Below, one piece after another: positions 20,220 through 31,509 of a DNA stretch of 64,000 nt. Each line of letters opens with the position of its first letter. The first letter of the stretch is position 1. The translations under genes were made by a program, and so were the position numbers. The notes under the pieces are model-generated. The model was not told where the DNA came from. It saw nothing but the letters and a program-made list of their open reading frames with translations, and searched no databases. Origin of the DNA: Pseudoips prasinana. Lineage: Eukaryota; Arthropoda; Insecta; Lepidoptera; Nolidae. Location: NCBI GenBank assembly GCA_951640165.1, contig OX621242.1, positions 12,455,501 to 12,519,500 of the forward strand, given 5' to 3'.

Positions 20220-21800
20220 CGAAAACGATATTTGCTTTAGCGGTTTTTATTTTAATTTTAATATGTATAGGAAAAAGATTTTCTCTTCATAAATTTGTAT
20301 ATTTCCTATCAAAATTTGAAATTAAATTTTTAATTAGTATTTAAATTACAAAGTAATTACTTCTGTTTTCTTTAGACAACACGCACACTTTACAACAAAA
20401 TGTATACCCAAACCTCAGAACAACCATATATAGGCGACACAAATAGTTGTACTGTGCAAGAAACGAACCTGAATACTAATGTGCCGCGTTGGTAGGTAGT
20501 ACGAGGCGACTACCATAACCACAGCGACACAAGGCAGACATAAATTGAATACTACTTAGAACACACAAAGCTACAACCAAAGTATAGAGATTAATTCTGT
20601 GTAAAGAATATTAATTTCGCCAAAACATTTACATAAATAGCTACCCTCGTAACGCTGTATGGGTGTTAGTAATCTTATTCGCCTTAAATAAGCGTACGAA
20701 CTAATATATACTGAATCACAATAACAAGTGTGTGTGTGTTGATATATTTATTACTTCTTCACGCGGTAATGGCTGAACGGGTTTTTATTATTTTTATATT
20801 TATTTAAGGATTATCAACGTTACACTTACAAAAAGATAAAAGACACATGTATACATAGAATAGGAAGTAGTGTTGCAACATTTATAGACCACCACAGCAT
20901 TCAATGTAACATGGGTAGTAGATTAGTAGTACGGTTCATATTTTGAAGAAAGATACAATTATATTTGTTATAGATAGTAATTGTTAGTAGTTTTATTTAC
21001 AAATTAATACTAAGCTAAGAAAGGAAGACTAAGGAAACATAGACACGTACAAATTTTATAGAACTTGACAATCTAGTATCTGTTTAAAATTCCCACATTG
21101 CCAATTGACTGAGAGTTAAAATACATAATGTCAAAATAAAAAAAAATAGAATTAAAGTGCTCAGGAAATAAAAAAAATAGAGAAAAATATTTACATGACA
21201 TTTGGAATGGAGATATCAAAATACATGTATTCATATATGGTTTAAGTTCAGGTAACACCGCGAGAATGCAGGTAGTAAGTAGTATTATATTTTTTAAAGT
21301 GTGTAACAAGTCTTAGTCCCCATTACCTAAACTCAAGGTTATCCGATAGGGTTACCTCTAAACTTGGTAATATAACAACAATTCTTATTACATTCTTTTC
21401 GCCGCAATATTCTGACGAAATTTTTACTAATTAGATATTACTAACCAAAAATTTTACACGAGAGTTTTAATTCTTCTGATCAAAGCCAAATTCCTATGTC
21501 CCTCTATCGTTCATAACATTTGGGCTGGTTTCTTGGCTGCACTCGGAGGGTTGCACCGAAAGTATCAAGTGAGACAGGCATGATATGCAAGGTGTTACAT
21601 AATTTAGTATACGTAACTTAAGCCATAAAACTAAACGACGTCTAGCACATCCATATGCCAAATACACAAAACGAAGTTAGCATACTAACATAAATATCAG
21701 CTGATTTTATTTGTGTAGGAATACAATGTTCGAGGTACTTCACGAACCAGTTTTTTTTCAATTTATTAGTTTCATGTGTAGATTTTATTAAGTATATAAA
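20220..21800. other. Mostly unassigned, with a Hel-1 scrap
   Basis: The only recognisable piece is near 20727-20795 (GTGTGTGTGTTGATATATTT, ACTTCTTCACG, ATGGCTGAACGGG), a diverged piece of a Helitron interior. The remainder, including frames at 21073-21309 and 21642-21824, shows nothing that I can assign. Confidence 0.4.
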
Positions 21801-21803
21801 ATA

Positions 21804-22026
21804 GTGATCGGCGAGGTTAAGCAACTAGGCTCGCGGTCAGTTTATAGACGGGTAACCACCAAATTGGTTTAATTTCTGAGCGTCTCTGTGTTACAGCGGG
21901 CACGTTAATCAGTCAATCCCGGTTGTAGCCATTAGACATTGGTCCTTAAGCCATGTCAGAGGCCTATTGGGCGGCTTGAACAACTCTGACACTAGGGTTA
22001 CCACTGCCCATACGATAAGTAAGTGT
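21804..22026 (+). mobile_element. SINE-5S, nearly full copy
   Basis: The head GATCGGCGAGGTTAAGCAAC, then CTCGCGGTCAG and GGGTAACCACC, lines up with the 5S rRNA internal promoter half (GATC..CGAAGTTAAGCAAC..GGGCGCGGT.AGT..TAGATGGGTGACC). The body GGTTTAATTTCTGAGCGTCT and the 3' end GAGGCCTATTGGGCGGCTTG, ACTAGGGTTACCACTGCCCA and ACGATAAGTAAG follow. A 5S-derived pol III promoter places it with SINE3-type elements; the alignment is by eye. Confidence 0.75.
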
Positions 22027-22029
22027 AGA

Positions 22030-24260
22030 TAGTGCTCCCCAATTTACTCCGCCTTTTCTATTCTGCAATAAAAAAAATTAAAAAGGCTGAGTCATAGCTT
22101 CCAACTTATCGGGGAGGTATACTGCCTTCGGATGAGGAACTAACTTATTCATTCCTATTTTTGCTGGACCTTCAAGTTAGTATAATAATAGGTTTTCTAG
22201 GAATAGACGGGGATAGCTGCCTGCCTTTTGTAGACAATTTTCTTAAACACGTTTTAGATCTGAAATAATTTTATTTAGATTTACCTTAAGTGACAGTCGG
22301 AAATGAATCCGAGCGTTGAAATTGGAACAGAAATATCAACGGTAGCTTCCTTGAAAAAAGATATAATTATATGGAGCTTTCTACCTAAATATACACAAAA
22401 TGTATAAAATGCCTTTCGCTCATATAAACAAAACTTTCCGAAGATGTGAAGGCGTTATATTCGAAGGCGCAAAAACGCAAATTATATAAAATAAATAATG
22501 CCGTGATCCGTCGCTTAACCACGGCCCAGGTAAACCCCGCTCAACTACTTGAACCACGCTCAACTATTTATTTATATAAAAACCATACTATAAGGTTTCT
22601 CACCTAAGAAACTTGATTTTATTTTACTCTGTCAACAGTTGTATAATTGGCTGCGTGACCTAAGTAAAACGAAAATTTAATATTTATTTCCATTATTTAA
22701 TTTATATTTAATTAAAATATAAATGCATTGCCCATTGATATAACGTTAGGTTGATGTAAATTAATTATTTATCAATAAAATTAAATTACTTTTAATAACA
22801 ACAATATATCAAAATTAAATAAATTTTAATAATATAATGAGACGGGAGATGCGTGCATTTCCGCTTTTAGTTGTATCTTCTTGTCGCACGAACGCTGGGG
22901 TCCGTGCTCCTCTGCGTCGAATATCCAATAATTAAAATAATTTTTTCTCAGACCTTGCTCTGTTCACACTGTCTACTAATAAGTTTCGAAATTGTTTACT
23001 CCAGAAGAAATAGATCTGAACATATTGATATTTTATAGACTCATAAGTAAGATTTAAAAAATATAACTATATGTAGCTTTATATAAATGCCCTTACTTAA
23101 ATTAAATATGTTTAGCACTAGCTTCACTCGTGCTTAGTTAAGTTGTTCCATGTTAAGACTATTTTACTTAAGATGTGGATAACGATGTGGGTTACTCATT
23201 GACAAATCCTATAAACAATCACTTAGTTATTAAGAAAAGTGTCTAACTGTTTGTATTTGCGAACAAATAAATAAACAATAAATACCTAACAAAATTTATA
23301 AAGTAATGACAGGAAATCACGTGGTGGATACCCAGGCTTCTGCACTCGTAACAAATTATAAGATTGCCATAATAAATGTCAATAATTTATATTCTAAATC
23401 ATTCGATTTACATTGATCGATATTTCCCATCTCTTAAATTTTTTCAACGTGACTTAACCCTGTGCGGACGTGTTAGATAATTAGCTTTTGTGTATTTTTT
23501 TTTTGTTTTAATTCATATTTTATAAAATATATTTATTTATTTGTGATACTTTGTACATAGATACAATATTTACTACGTTACTACAAAGTTTTGTCGTACA
23601 TATTGGTAACAACTGACATTTTAATCAAACTATATTTTAAAGACTATAGTTTAAATAATATGTATTCACTACAAACAAGCTACACTAATAACACTAGAGT
23701 TAAAAGATATACGCTACAAAAATTTGATCTCCTTTACTTACAAACACTACAAAACGGTTTAAATAAAATCTGTTGTTATACTCCAACCGACTTATGCATT
23801 ACCCAGGCTCCCAAAGTGCATGAGATTTGTTTTTAGTTCGATTTTGTTATGCAGCGGTATCCGATCTGCGAGAATTTTCTAAAAAGAGCAAGGAAATAGA
23901 ATAATAACGAACTTTTAGTGTTTGTGTTTCCTACTACTTTTCTTATTTTATATTTTATGTTTCGTTTTTCATCTTAATTTTTAATATTATTATTATTCTT
24001 TATTTCAATCAACAAATATATCATAATGATAGCATATAAGTACTAACATTAAATTTAAATTTGTAAAATAATACACAACACAACACAAAATTACATTCGA
24101 ATTTAAAAATTAAATTTGCAAAGTCAATAAAGTAAAATTAAATAACATATTGATAATTAAAAAGTAGTATAACTATTATTGGATTAATTGAATTGTATGA
24201 AATTGAATAATATGAAATATGATATACAGTTATGTGTTGTCCTTAATTCGTTTTACTTGT
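22030..24260. other. No recognisable feature
   Basis: About 2.2 kb of AT-rich sequence. It contains a small direct repeat (ACGCTCAACTA near 22545-22570) and AT-palindromic runs near 22700. Frames such as 23591-23836 have no recognisable similarity. Confidence 0.45.
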
Positions 24261-24264
24261 TATT

Positions 24265-24300
24265 GTCACTACATTAAGCAACAATGGTTAATGTAGTGAC
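24265..24300. repeat. Hairpin, 13-bp perfect stem
   Basis: GTCACTACATTAA and TTAATGTAGTGAC flank a 10-base loop. It sits exactly at the border of the GC-richer block that follows, so it may mark the end of an unrecognised element. Confidence 0.65.
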
Positions 24301-25260
24301 AGTGGGAATTTCACAAAACCTAAACATCCGATTCGGATAATTCCAACTGTAGAAATACGCGAAATAAGCTTCGAACCCTGCCACTTTTGAACAATAGCCT
24401 CTTTGCCTACCCAAAAACACCTATTTCGTCGGGTCAGACTCCAGGGGAAGTGGTAGGGCAGCGTCGGAAACCGTTGCGACAGCAAAAATTTGGCCAGTCC
24501 ACCCACCCGTTTATTACAATTCAAAGGGTAGGGTATCCAAAAAAATATATTTGCCGATCGGAAAGAGCTCCTTCTGAGCATCCGAAAGATATGATCAGCA
24601 TACCGGCATACCCCCGACCACCAAGGCGACCCACATCTGAAGTTGAAGTGAATTCCTCATTTAGAGTTGTGTCTCATCGTGGCACAAAAAACACTTTTAT
24701 TGTACTTAATTACTTTTTGACGCACTAGTTGAGTTGTCCATATACACCACTTACTAGCTTATTGATAGTTTTTATGTTATCTGCCTACCGGAGAATATCT
24801 TCCGCACTGCACCCAGAAACTCTACAGGGACGGCAGAGGGGGACCTGAATAAGAGAAAATCATTTACGGTGGACCACTCCTCCCGTACTCAAACCACCTA
24901 CGCTGCCGGTGCGGCTGCCAAAAGGCGTAAAGCAAGACCATAACGCATTTGACAGCGTCTGTCCCATTCGTGAGAAATGGGACGCTCTTGCGAGAGCTAG
25001 AGTTTCTTACTCCTAGAATATCGCAAGAGACAGTCGTTGTCGAATGTGAAATGTATCTAAACCGGACAGAGAACCCCCTGAGACATAACAACAAAATTAA
25101 TATGTACTATTATAACAATAGACATTTAATTACAAAAGGAACATACTTAAAACACGGGGGAACTCGCGATGGAAGCTCACAGGGTAGTGGCACTCAGCAT
25201 ACACACAACGAAAGTCCTGTTATGGACCCTACAGTGCACACCAGGTCAGCTGTGTAGGTT
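24301..25260. other. GC-richer block, unassigned, probably repeat-derived
   Basis: Base composition rises relative to both sides. Overlapping frames on both strands (24288-24581 minus, 24387-24728 plus, 24864-25094 minus, 24949-25257 plus) reach about 100 codons, but I cannot match any to a protein family. The segments around 24415-24560 and 24860-25080 look to me like lepidopteran repeats seen before, but I cannot name them. Treat as unknown. Confidence 0.35.
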
Positions 25261-25475
25261 TCGACACAATTATCTTGAAAAAAAGCCGATAATTTGTATG
25301 GAAAGCTTAATGTAAATGAAGGATATACAAATAAAACAAATCAAAACTGAAATACCGCTAAAATAAGATACATATACATATATAAATAAGAATATACAAA
25401 CATGTAAAAGAAGGATGGAAAGAAACAAGAGAAGGTTTGTAAGAATATATATTATGCATATATATTATGCATAAT

Positions 25476-25680
25476 ATATAAGGGCGTAGAAGTCGACCCG
25501 AGGGAATATCTACCAGAGGATGGGCAGCAGCTTCCTTCTGATTACTATGACCATCTTACTGCGATCGCCAACCCGCCTGCCAAGCGTGGCGATTACGGCA
25601 TATCCCCCCAAGACAATTCTTGAGGGAGGCTTGTCCAGCAGTGGACTTATTTAGCTGTAATGATGATGATGATAATATAT
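25476..25680 (+). repeat. RTE-type 3' end with GATGAT tail
   Basis: GTAGAAGTCGACCCGAGGGA, CTGCGATCGCCAACCCGCCT, GCCAAGCGTGGCGATTACGG and TTGTCCAGCAGTGGACTTAT precede ATGATGATGATGAT. The GTCCAGCAGTGGAC block with a trinucleotide tail is typical of RTE-like 3' ends. The second copy is at 13880 (minus). Confidence 0.65.
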
Positions 25681-26189
25681 AAAAATTGCAAAAAAAGGAC
25701 ACATGACAAGGAACGACACCATATATTATATAACATCAAAATAAACATATAAAATACTTATATATATAAAATAATTATCATATCTATTAAAACACTATAA
25801 ACTATATAAGACTATATATATTTAACTTATACATATATCATAATTATACCAAGAGAAAGATCAAGACAATTGAGCCGAAACAGATAACAGAATAAAAACC
25901 TCAGAAAGAAAATTGTAAAAATAAACAGAATAATACCTAAGTTTATATAAAAAAAGGTAAATTAACAAAAACAAACTCCAAAATATATATACATAAATAA
26001 ATTATTCAAAATTCAACAAACAACAGCCAAGAGTTTAAATACTATATTCTATATATATACTATATATACTATAATTCATAATAAATACATAAACCCTTAA
26101 CATAAGCAAATCTAAATTAGGATTCGGCTAAGGGCTGATGAACCGACTGCATCTTCCATAGAGAACGGAAGAACAATAATAAAAAAAAA
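25681..26189. other. AT-rich, no recognisable feature
   Basis: Runs of TATATA and AAATA dominate. No ORF or repeat shared with other parts of the window. Confidence 0.5.
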
Positions 26190-26540
26190 TGTAGTAACAG
26201 TCAAACCTCTCAACCATCATCCTCAGGATGGTGTTGGAGCTGGCGCGGACCCTACGCACCAGAGATGTGCACCGTTTTCGCATCGTCGCGGCGTCGCATA
26301 AAAGCAGTCAATGCGCGCCTCAGCGAACATCCCCGACGCACTGCAGTACCGAGGCAGCCCCAACAACATTCTGTAGACATTGTTGAATTGGACTCGTAGG
26401 GCGCTGTACTGTTTTTGAGTATACTTAGACAGGGCGCTCGAATAAAAACAAGTGCAATACGCTCTGAAAAGAGTGTTTTTTACTTCTTTCGAGCATCGTG
26501 CAAACCTGCGAGCTATCATGTTCGCTCGAGCTTCCTGCGA
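26190..26540 (-). pseudogene. LINE pol C-terminus, same family as 34814-36194
   Basis: On the minus strand, ANMIARRFARCSKEVKNTLF, FRAYCTCFYSS and LGLPRYCSASGMFAEARIDC are closely similar to the C-terminal third of the RT ORF at 34927-36048. A frameshift occurs after FYAT (about 26290), after which the homologous VRASSNTILRMMVE continues in another frame. The copy is 5'-truncated near 26540. Confidence 0.82.
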
Positions 26541-26754
26541 GCTATTTTGTTTCCTTAATTTTGTTTTAGTTTATACGAGTAGTATTTTTAAATTTATATT
26601 TTAGTTTAAGTTGTTATATATTTATGTAGTTTTATTGATTTCACGAGTGTCATGAATCTGTGCATGTTGTGACACCTTAATAAACTAGGCATTTGATTCA
26701 AATTTTTAAGTATTGTCTTTAGACAGTTTCTGGTTGTCACTACACTAATAATTA

Positions 26755-26945
26755 ATAAATTAATATCTGGTATATATCTGTATGATATCTACCAGTTTTT
26801 TTTTGTATATATAATCGTAAAATATCAGACAAATCAGACCAAGACGTACAAACATGTTCGTGAACACAAATATTGGTCTTATGCGAGGATCGAACCCGCA
26901 ACCTTTGGATCAGAAGGCAGGTTGTCTACCAACTGAACACGGTAG
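26755..26945 (-). mobile_element. tRNA-headed SINE, separate family
   Basis: On the minus strand CGTGTTCAGTTGGTAGACAA and GCGGGTTCGATCCTCGC supply A- and B-boxes, followed by AATATTTGTGTTCACGAACA and CTGGTAGATATCATACAGAT to a TATTAA end. The head is similar to a tRNA, but the attached 3' body shows that it is a SINE. Confidence 0.65.
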
Positions 26946-27160
26946 TTATTATGAATTATTTATTTATTTGCATTGCATAGTAATACATTATAGTTGGAAG
27001 TTATTTAAAGTATAATAAATCGATTAAACTTAAGTTTAAGCATAATAATGTTTCCGATAATATCAAACAATGGTATTTCAGTTCATAACAATACTATAGA
27101 TTTAATCTTAAGTCACGTTTTTCTTGTTAAATATTGTTTATTAGTTTAAATCGAAGAATT

Positions 27161-27230
27161 GAATGGTAAAATATATAACTCATATTACGATACCTATCGT
27201 AATATGAGTTATACGTATATTTTACCATTC
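27161..27230. repeat. 70-bp near-perfect palindrome
   Basis: GAATGGTAAAATATATAACT at the left and its complement at the right enclose CATATTACGATACCTATCGTAATATG, with only one or two mismatches. No related copy is seen here. It resembles the palindrome at 13461 in design, not in sequence. Confidence 0.7.
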
Positions 27231-27636
27231 TTTTAATATCTATTTTAAAAATTACTCTTTAAAGATCCATTCGACATTTGGTGCAGTTGTATTGTGCTTA
27301 GACTATTCTGCAAAGAAAATAATATTTACAAACGATTGTCTGCAGCTGTATTACTATATACTTGTAGTAACTATTGTTACTAGAAATATAAGTCGCAGAA
27401 ATAGCACCCAAAAGGTCCGTGATACTGGCAACGAGCAGCTCATAATATGCTATTACGATGGGAATATTATTAGTCACTCATGACTAATGTCTAAACTCTT
27501 TAAAAAATTGTGACCTTGAATATTTTTTTAAGAGATTAAATGAACTGTTTTTTGTAAAAGATGTGTAGTACATGATGATACTTACAGAAACAGTATATGG
27601 GGGTCAACATGCACTGCCAAACAAAAGGATCGGCTA

Positions 27637-27900
27637 GATTAGACATTATGTAGTAAAATATAAGTTTCAATAATTAAACCTAAACATAATCTCCTTGACA
27701 TAACTTTATACAACCTAGCTAAATTTCACTACTATTATAAAATAATTTTTATAAATGTTTTAACATTCCGTGTACCTAAATATCTGTAATAATTAACTAG
27801 AAATCATAACTGTATTACTACAAACATGTTCTGACTATTTACAAGCGCTTTTTTAAAGTCTACGTGAATGAAAACCTATTTTTTTTTTTTTTATTTATTA
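27637..27900 (+). repeat. Tail-T LINE-like 3' end
   Basis: GACATTATGTAGTAAAATAT, CTAAACATAATCTCCTTGAC, CATTCCGTGTACCTAAATAT and AAGTCTACGTGAATGAAAAC follow the family order, then a long T run. It has the same approximate 5' limit as the copy at 18121. Confidence 0.75.
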
Positions 27901-28061
27901 AACACCTAGGCGTGCATTCAGCCTGTAGATAGGTGACTCTGTAGTTTAATTTCTGTGCACATCTGTTCTTCGTAAGGTTATATATCCGTTTAGGTAAAAT
28001 ACCTGTAGCATAATAGTACTTAATGGCTTATGAAATTTTGAAGTCATTACCGCTGCGATTA

Positions 28062-28280
28062 TCTATACTAATATTATAAAGAGGTAACGTTTGTGAGTTT
28101 GTGTCGTTGTAAGGGGTAATTTCTGGATTTACTGAACCGATTTTCAAAATTATTTCACCAATGGAAAGCTACGTTACTGTGGAAAGTCATAGGCTATGAT
28201 TCATATCATATTTTTATTTATCCAAAGGAACAGGGACAAAAATATTTATAACGCGGAACGAAGTCCGCGGGCACTGCTAG
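28062..28280 (+). mobile_element. Helitron-like element, CTAG-ending
   Basis: The start TCTATACTAATATTATAAAG and the end CGAAGTCCGCGGGCACTGCTAG are Helitron-like; A precedes and T follows. It is about 219 bp with the interior GGATTTACTGAACCGATTTT. It is related to Hel-1 at the 5' end but has a different 3' hairpin (GCGGAAC...GTCCGC). Confidence 0.78.
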
Positions 28281-29059
28281 TTTCTTATAATTTTATTACC
28301 AATTGTTTGTTCGTTCGTTCAGCTAATAGAGAAATTATTACTAATAGTAAAAGAGAAATTATTACTATTAATCATGGGTATACTATTACGACTTTCATAA
28401 TTTACGGTTGTCAGATTTTTGTTAGGCCTATCCCTTTTGGTACCAAATATCAAGTTTCTAGATCATATAGAAATGCGTTAGGTTTTTGATGAGTGAGTCC
28501 GCCAGTCATATAAATGCCGGTTTTTGAACGTAAATATATCAAGAACGATTTGAACAAAATTAATGACAGTTTAAATTCTTTACAAGTTTAATAAATATTT
28601 TATATAGGATTTATATAGGATTTCCATACAACGAGAGCAGTTTATATTGGAAATGTATAGTTTGATATGTAGTCGTGTGTATCTAATAAGATTTTGCATC
28701 TGATTATACTATATAAAGACGATAAAGAACATAAGTAAATGCTTAATTTATCTGCTCAACAAACAACAAGATCTTTAATTAAATACGAAAACAATAATCA
28801 AAGTAGGAATCATAATTTCCCGCTTAGTAAGATCTATTGATTCCTCTGGCGGGTTAGCTAAAGGACTTTACACTAAGACTTATACGCGTTGCATTGTGGT
28901 TCAGGTCCAAGCAGTTTTAGGTAAAGATAAAACAGGGTAGAAAGAGATGAGGATTCCTATAAACTGTGTTCTATTCTGGTGAAAACCAGTGCCTCAAAAG
29001 TCATACATCAGTATTACGTTAGATATGTCCTGTGGATTACACATCCATATGCTAAAGGG
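28281..29059. other. Mostly unassigned, possible older repeat
   Basis: A 20-bp unit (AGAGAAATTATTACTA) is directly repeated near 28327 and 28351. The stretch ending GATGAGTGAGTCCGCCAGTC near 28500 resembles a lepidopteran repeat motif, but no boundary can be set. Confidence 0.35.
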
Positions 29060-29110
29060 GCCGCTTACCATCAATCAGGGCATATGTTCGTTTCCTGGCG
29101 ACGTGGTTTA
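29060..29110 (+). repeat. Fragment of a common lepidopteran repeat
   Basis: CCGCTTACCATCAATCAGGG and CGTTTCCTGGCGACGTGG look like the terminal part of the repeat whose earlier part is at 29775. Very short. Confidence 0.4.
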
Positions 29111-29367
29111 AATTAACTAGTCAATCAACTAAAATATAAATAAACCGTGATTTATGAACAGTATTGTATGTAAATTCTTGCTAATGCTTCCAAGTAAATA
29201 AGCTTGTGACACAATTTAATTCCAAGATAATTCTAACTTGAGATGTAAGTTGGAATATTTCGCATAATTGAATTGCTAATGAAACGGTGCCTATGTCGCT
29301 TCAATGTCAATCATAAATAAGATTTTGTACCCGTAAATCTATACATATAAGTAATAAGACCAAGCAG

Positions 29368-29575
29368 CAGGTGTGGTGCAGCGGCCAAGACAGTCGCCTC
29401 GCCGCTTAGTGTCACGGGTTCGAGTCCCGCGCCGGACAACTATTTGTGTGACCCATAAATAGTTGCTCTGAGTCTGGATGTAATTTGTGTCCGTCTATTA
29501 TATGTTTGTAAAGTACCCCGCGACACAGGGATGAAATTCGCTAGTACGGGCGGTGTCTTTTTAAAAGTAAAAAAA
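29368..29575 (+). mobile_element. SINE-C, full length
   Basis: The head GTGTGGTGCAGCGGCCAAGA, B-box GGGTTCGAGTCCC, GGACAACTATTTGTGTGACC, GTCTGGATGTAATTTGTGTC, AAAGTACCCCGCGACACAGG and GGCGGTGTCTTTTT end in an A-rich run. All family blocks are present and little diverged. Confidence 0.88.
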
Positions 29576-29774
29576 ACGCCGCTCACCACGTCAGCCTGTC
29601 TGTCTTAAATCGATAAACTCGAAAACTACCGAACAGATTTCCATACATCTTCACCAACAAACCGAAAGTTCTTAGTGTATAATTAATTTTTTTGTATATA
29701 TTGGCTAAAATAACTGTCAGTATTACTGGCATACATTGCGTAAACTAAAAGATTCATATGAAAAAACAAAAGAG

Positions 29775-29945
29775 AGGTGGGGCATAGCGTTCTTTCGCTC
29801 AAAGAGCAGCCCGACGGGGGAAGTACCTCCACCTTACAGAAGACATTCCTTAATAATAACATTAATAATTTTAATGTTGTATTTCCGAGTGTGAGTAAGG
29901 TCGCCAGAGCTCATTGGGGTGGGGGGAAGCAACGCCTGCCTGTGA
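29775..29945 (+). repeat. Common lepidopteran repeat fragment
   Basis: GAGCAGCCCGACGGGGGAAG, TACCTCCACCTTACAGAAGA, GTGAGTAAGGTCGCCAGAGC and GCAACGCC form a block that I recognise as widespread in Lepidoptera, likely part of a retroelement 3' region. The short frame over it is not a gene. Confidence 0.5.
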
Positions 29946-30011
29946 TATATATAATATAATAGTCCAGGATGCTTGCACACGTCTTTCTGCTGAATTATGT
30001 GATCATCAGAT

Positions 30012-30212
30012 GAATATATTGTGGCGATTGGAAAAGGGGATTGGATAAGAAACTAGTGTTTGCACAGGAACTTTTATTGGCGACGACAGTGACAGTTGGT
30101 TCACCACTAAGATTACGGAACACACGTACTCAGGGTCCCGGCGACTGGCTCTCTGTTAGAGTCCACACCTAGCGAACTTCAGAGTTCCCGTGACGAGCAC
30201 TGCTAAATTGCA
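30012..30212 (+). repeat. Dispersed repeat R, copy 2, left part
   Basis: TATTGTGGCGATTGG, GACAGTGACAGTTGG, AAGATTACGGAACACACGTA and GACGAGCACTGC align with 7074-7300. Homology breaks at about 30212, where a Tail-T copy begins. Confidence 0.6.
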
Positions 30213-30216
30213 TAAA

Positions 30217-30765
30217 AATAAAATAAACAAGGTTTTTATTCACGTAGACTTTAAAAAAGCGCTTGTAAATAGTCAGAACATGTTCGTAGTAATATATAAT
30301 TAACTAGCGGCCCAGTACGTGCTTCGCTACGTATAGGGCATAGTAATAAAAAAAAATATTATTAAGTTCATTTATTCAAACAAAAAAATATTTAAATTGC
30401 AAAAAATTTTGATTTTACACTTTTTCGATACATTTCAAAATTTTCTCTAAGTGCGTACAAACCTTCCCTGGACTTCCACGAATAATTCAAGACCAAAATT
30501 AGCCAAATCGGTAAAGGCGTTGTTGAGTTATAACATTACAACGAAAAGTGGCATTGATTTTTATATATATATAGATTTATAATTATTTCTAGGTACATAT
30601 AGATATTTAGGTACACGGATTGTTGGAAATAATTTACAATAAGATCTATTTTATAACAGTAACGATATTTAGCTAACTTAAATTAAGTTATTGTCAAGGA
30701 TCATGTGTAGGTTTACTTATCTAAATTTTAGCTATATTATTACTACATATTGTCTGAATGGTTCT
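30217..30765 (-). repeat. Tail-T copy inserted in R and split by a Helitron
   Basis: On the minus strand it reads GACAATATGTAGTAATAATA, TTGACAATAACTTAAT, ATCCGTGTACCTAAATATCT, is interrupted by 30304-30575, then CGAACATGTTCTGACTATTT and AAGTCTACGTGAATAAAAAC. Its tail abuts the broken end of repeat R, suggesting insertion into R. Confidence 0.72.
30304..30575 (-). mobile_element. Helitron-like element nested in Tail-T
   Basis: On the minus strand it starts TCTATATATATATAAAAATC, ends GTAGCGAAGCACGTACTGGG followed by CCGCTAG, and has A^T flanks. The 3' hairpin (TACGTAGCGAAGCACGTA) differs from Hel-1 and Hel-2, so this is a third subfamily. Length 272 bp, no ORF. Confidence 0.8.
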
Positions 30766-30794
30766 AGTCTGAAAGGTACGAATTAAATGTTATC

Positions 30795-31015
30795 ATTATG
30801 GCGGACCTTGTGTTTATAACGCGGTCGCGCTTTAATGCTACCACCGGATCCGTTGCGCCCCAACTGAGAAGACCCAGCGAAGCAAACTCAGCGGGTGTCT
30901 ATACTACCAGTTTCAACACGGTCCAGTTGAGACGCTCCGGCGAAACATACTCAATGGGGCATATACACGAGATTTGGTCCACTTACTGAAATTATTTAGC
31001 AGGCAAGCACAATAT
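30795..31015 (+). repeat. Dispersed repeat R2, copy 2
   Basis: TTTAATGCTACCACCGGATC, AACTGAGAAGACCCAGCG, TACTACCAGTTTCAACACGG and TTGGTCCACTTACTG match 19990-20215. Inside, CAACTGAGAAGAC...AGCGAAGCAAACTCA and CAGTTGAGACGCTCCGGCGA look like two degenerate copies of one module. Confidence 0.55.
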
Positions 31016-31029
31016 ATATACACGGCACA

Positions 31030-31500
31030 CTTCTCACTGTGTAGAGCACACTTGGCACTGTTTACTGTCACTGATCACTTATCACTTGCACTTGTTCAGT
31101 TTTCCACTTTAGTTCTTCCTCTTAATTCGTCTTCGAATTCGCTTGAATTAAAACTCACTGTTCTGCTTTAACATTCCGATAAAAATTTTCTCCCAGTCAT
31201 ATTTTTCTTTCGAGAAACTTTGCCTATATGATAGATTAATCGTAATGTTTCTGTCCTTGTCTTCCTATCCTACACTTATCTCTTTTTTTTTCATTCATCA
31301 AACTCGTAGCATCTCTTTCCATTTAATTCTGGAACCATCTTATGTCAATTTCTGCATTAAGAATTCTGTATGTCCTTTTCATCAGCTATCCTGTTTCTTT
31401 TGTTCTGGTATTATCTAGAACATTCTATCGCTGTTCCAAAGACCATCAAAACCCTTACTCGTACTAGGGTTCGAAGCCCGAACGTGAAAATATCATTGAC
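31030..31500 (+). repeat. Dispersed repeat R, copy 2, right part
   Basis: The blocks ATTCGTCTTCGAATTC, CATCAGCTATCCTG, TTATCTAGAACA and AGGGTTCGAAGCCCGAACG correspond in order to 7320-7700. With 30012-30212 it forms an interrupted second copy. Confidence 0.55.
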
Positions 31501-31509
31501 AAGTTCACA

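Noticed and set aside
24387..24728. 113-codon frame as a protein-coding gene
   Set aside because: No family recognised, an antisense frame of similar length exists, and there is no start or splice context; left as an unassigned block.
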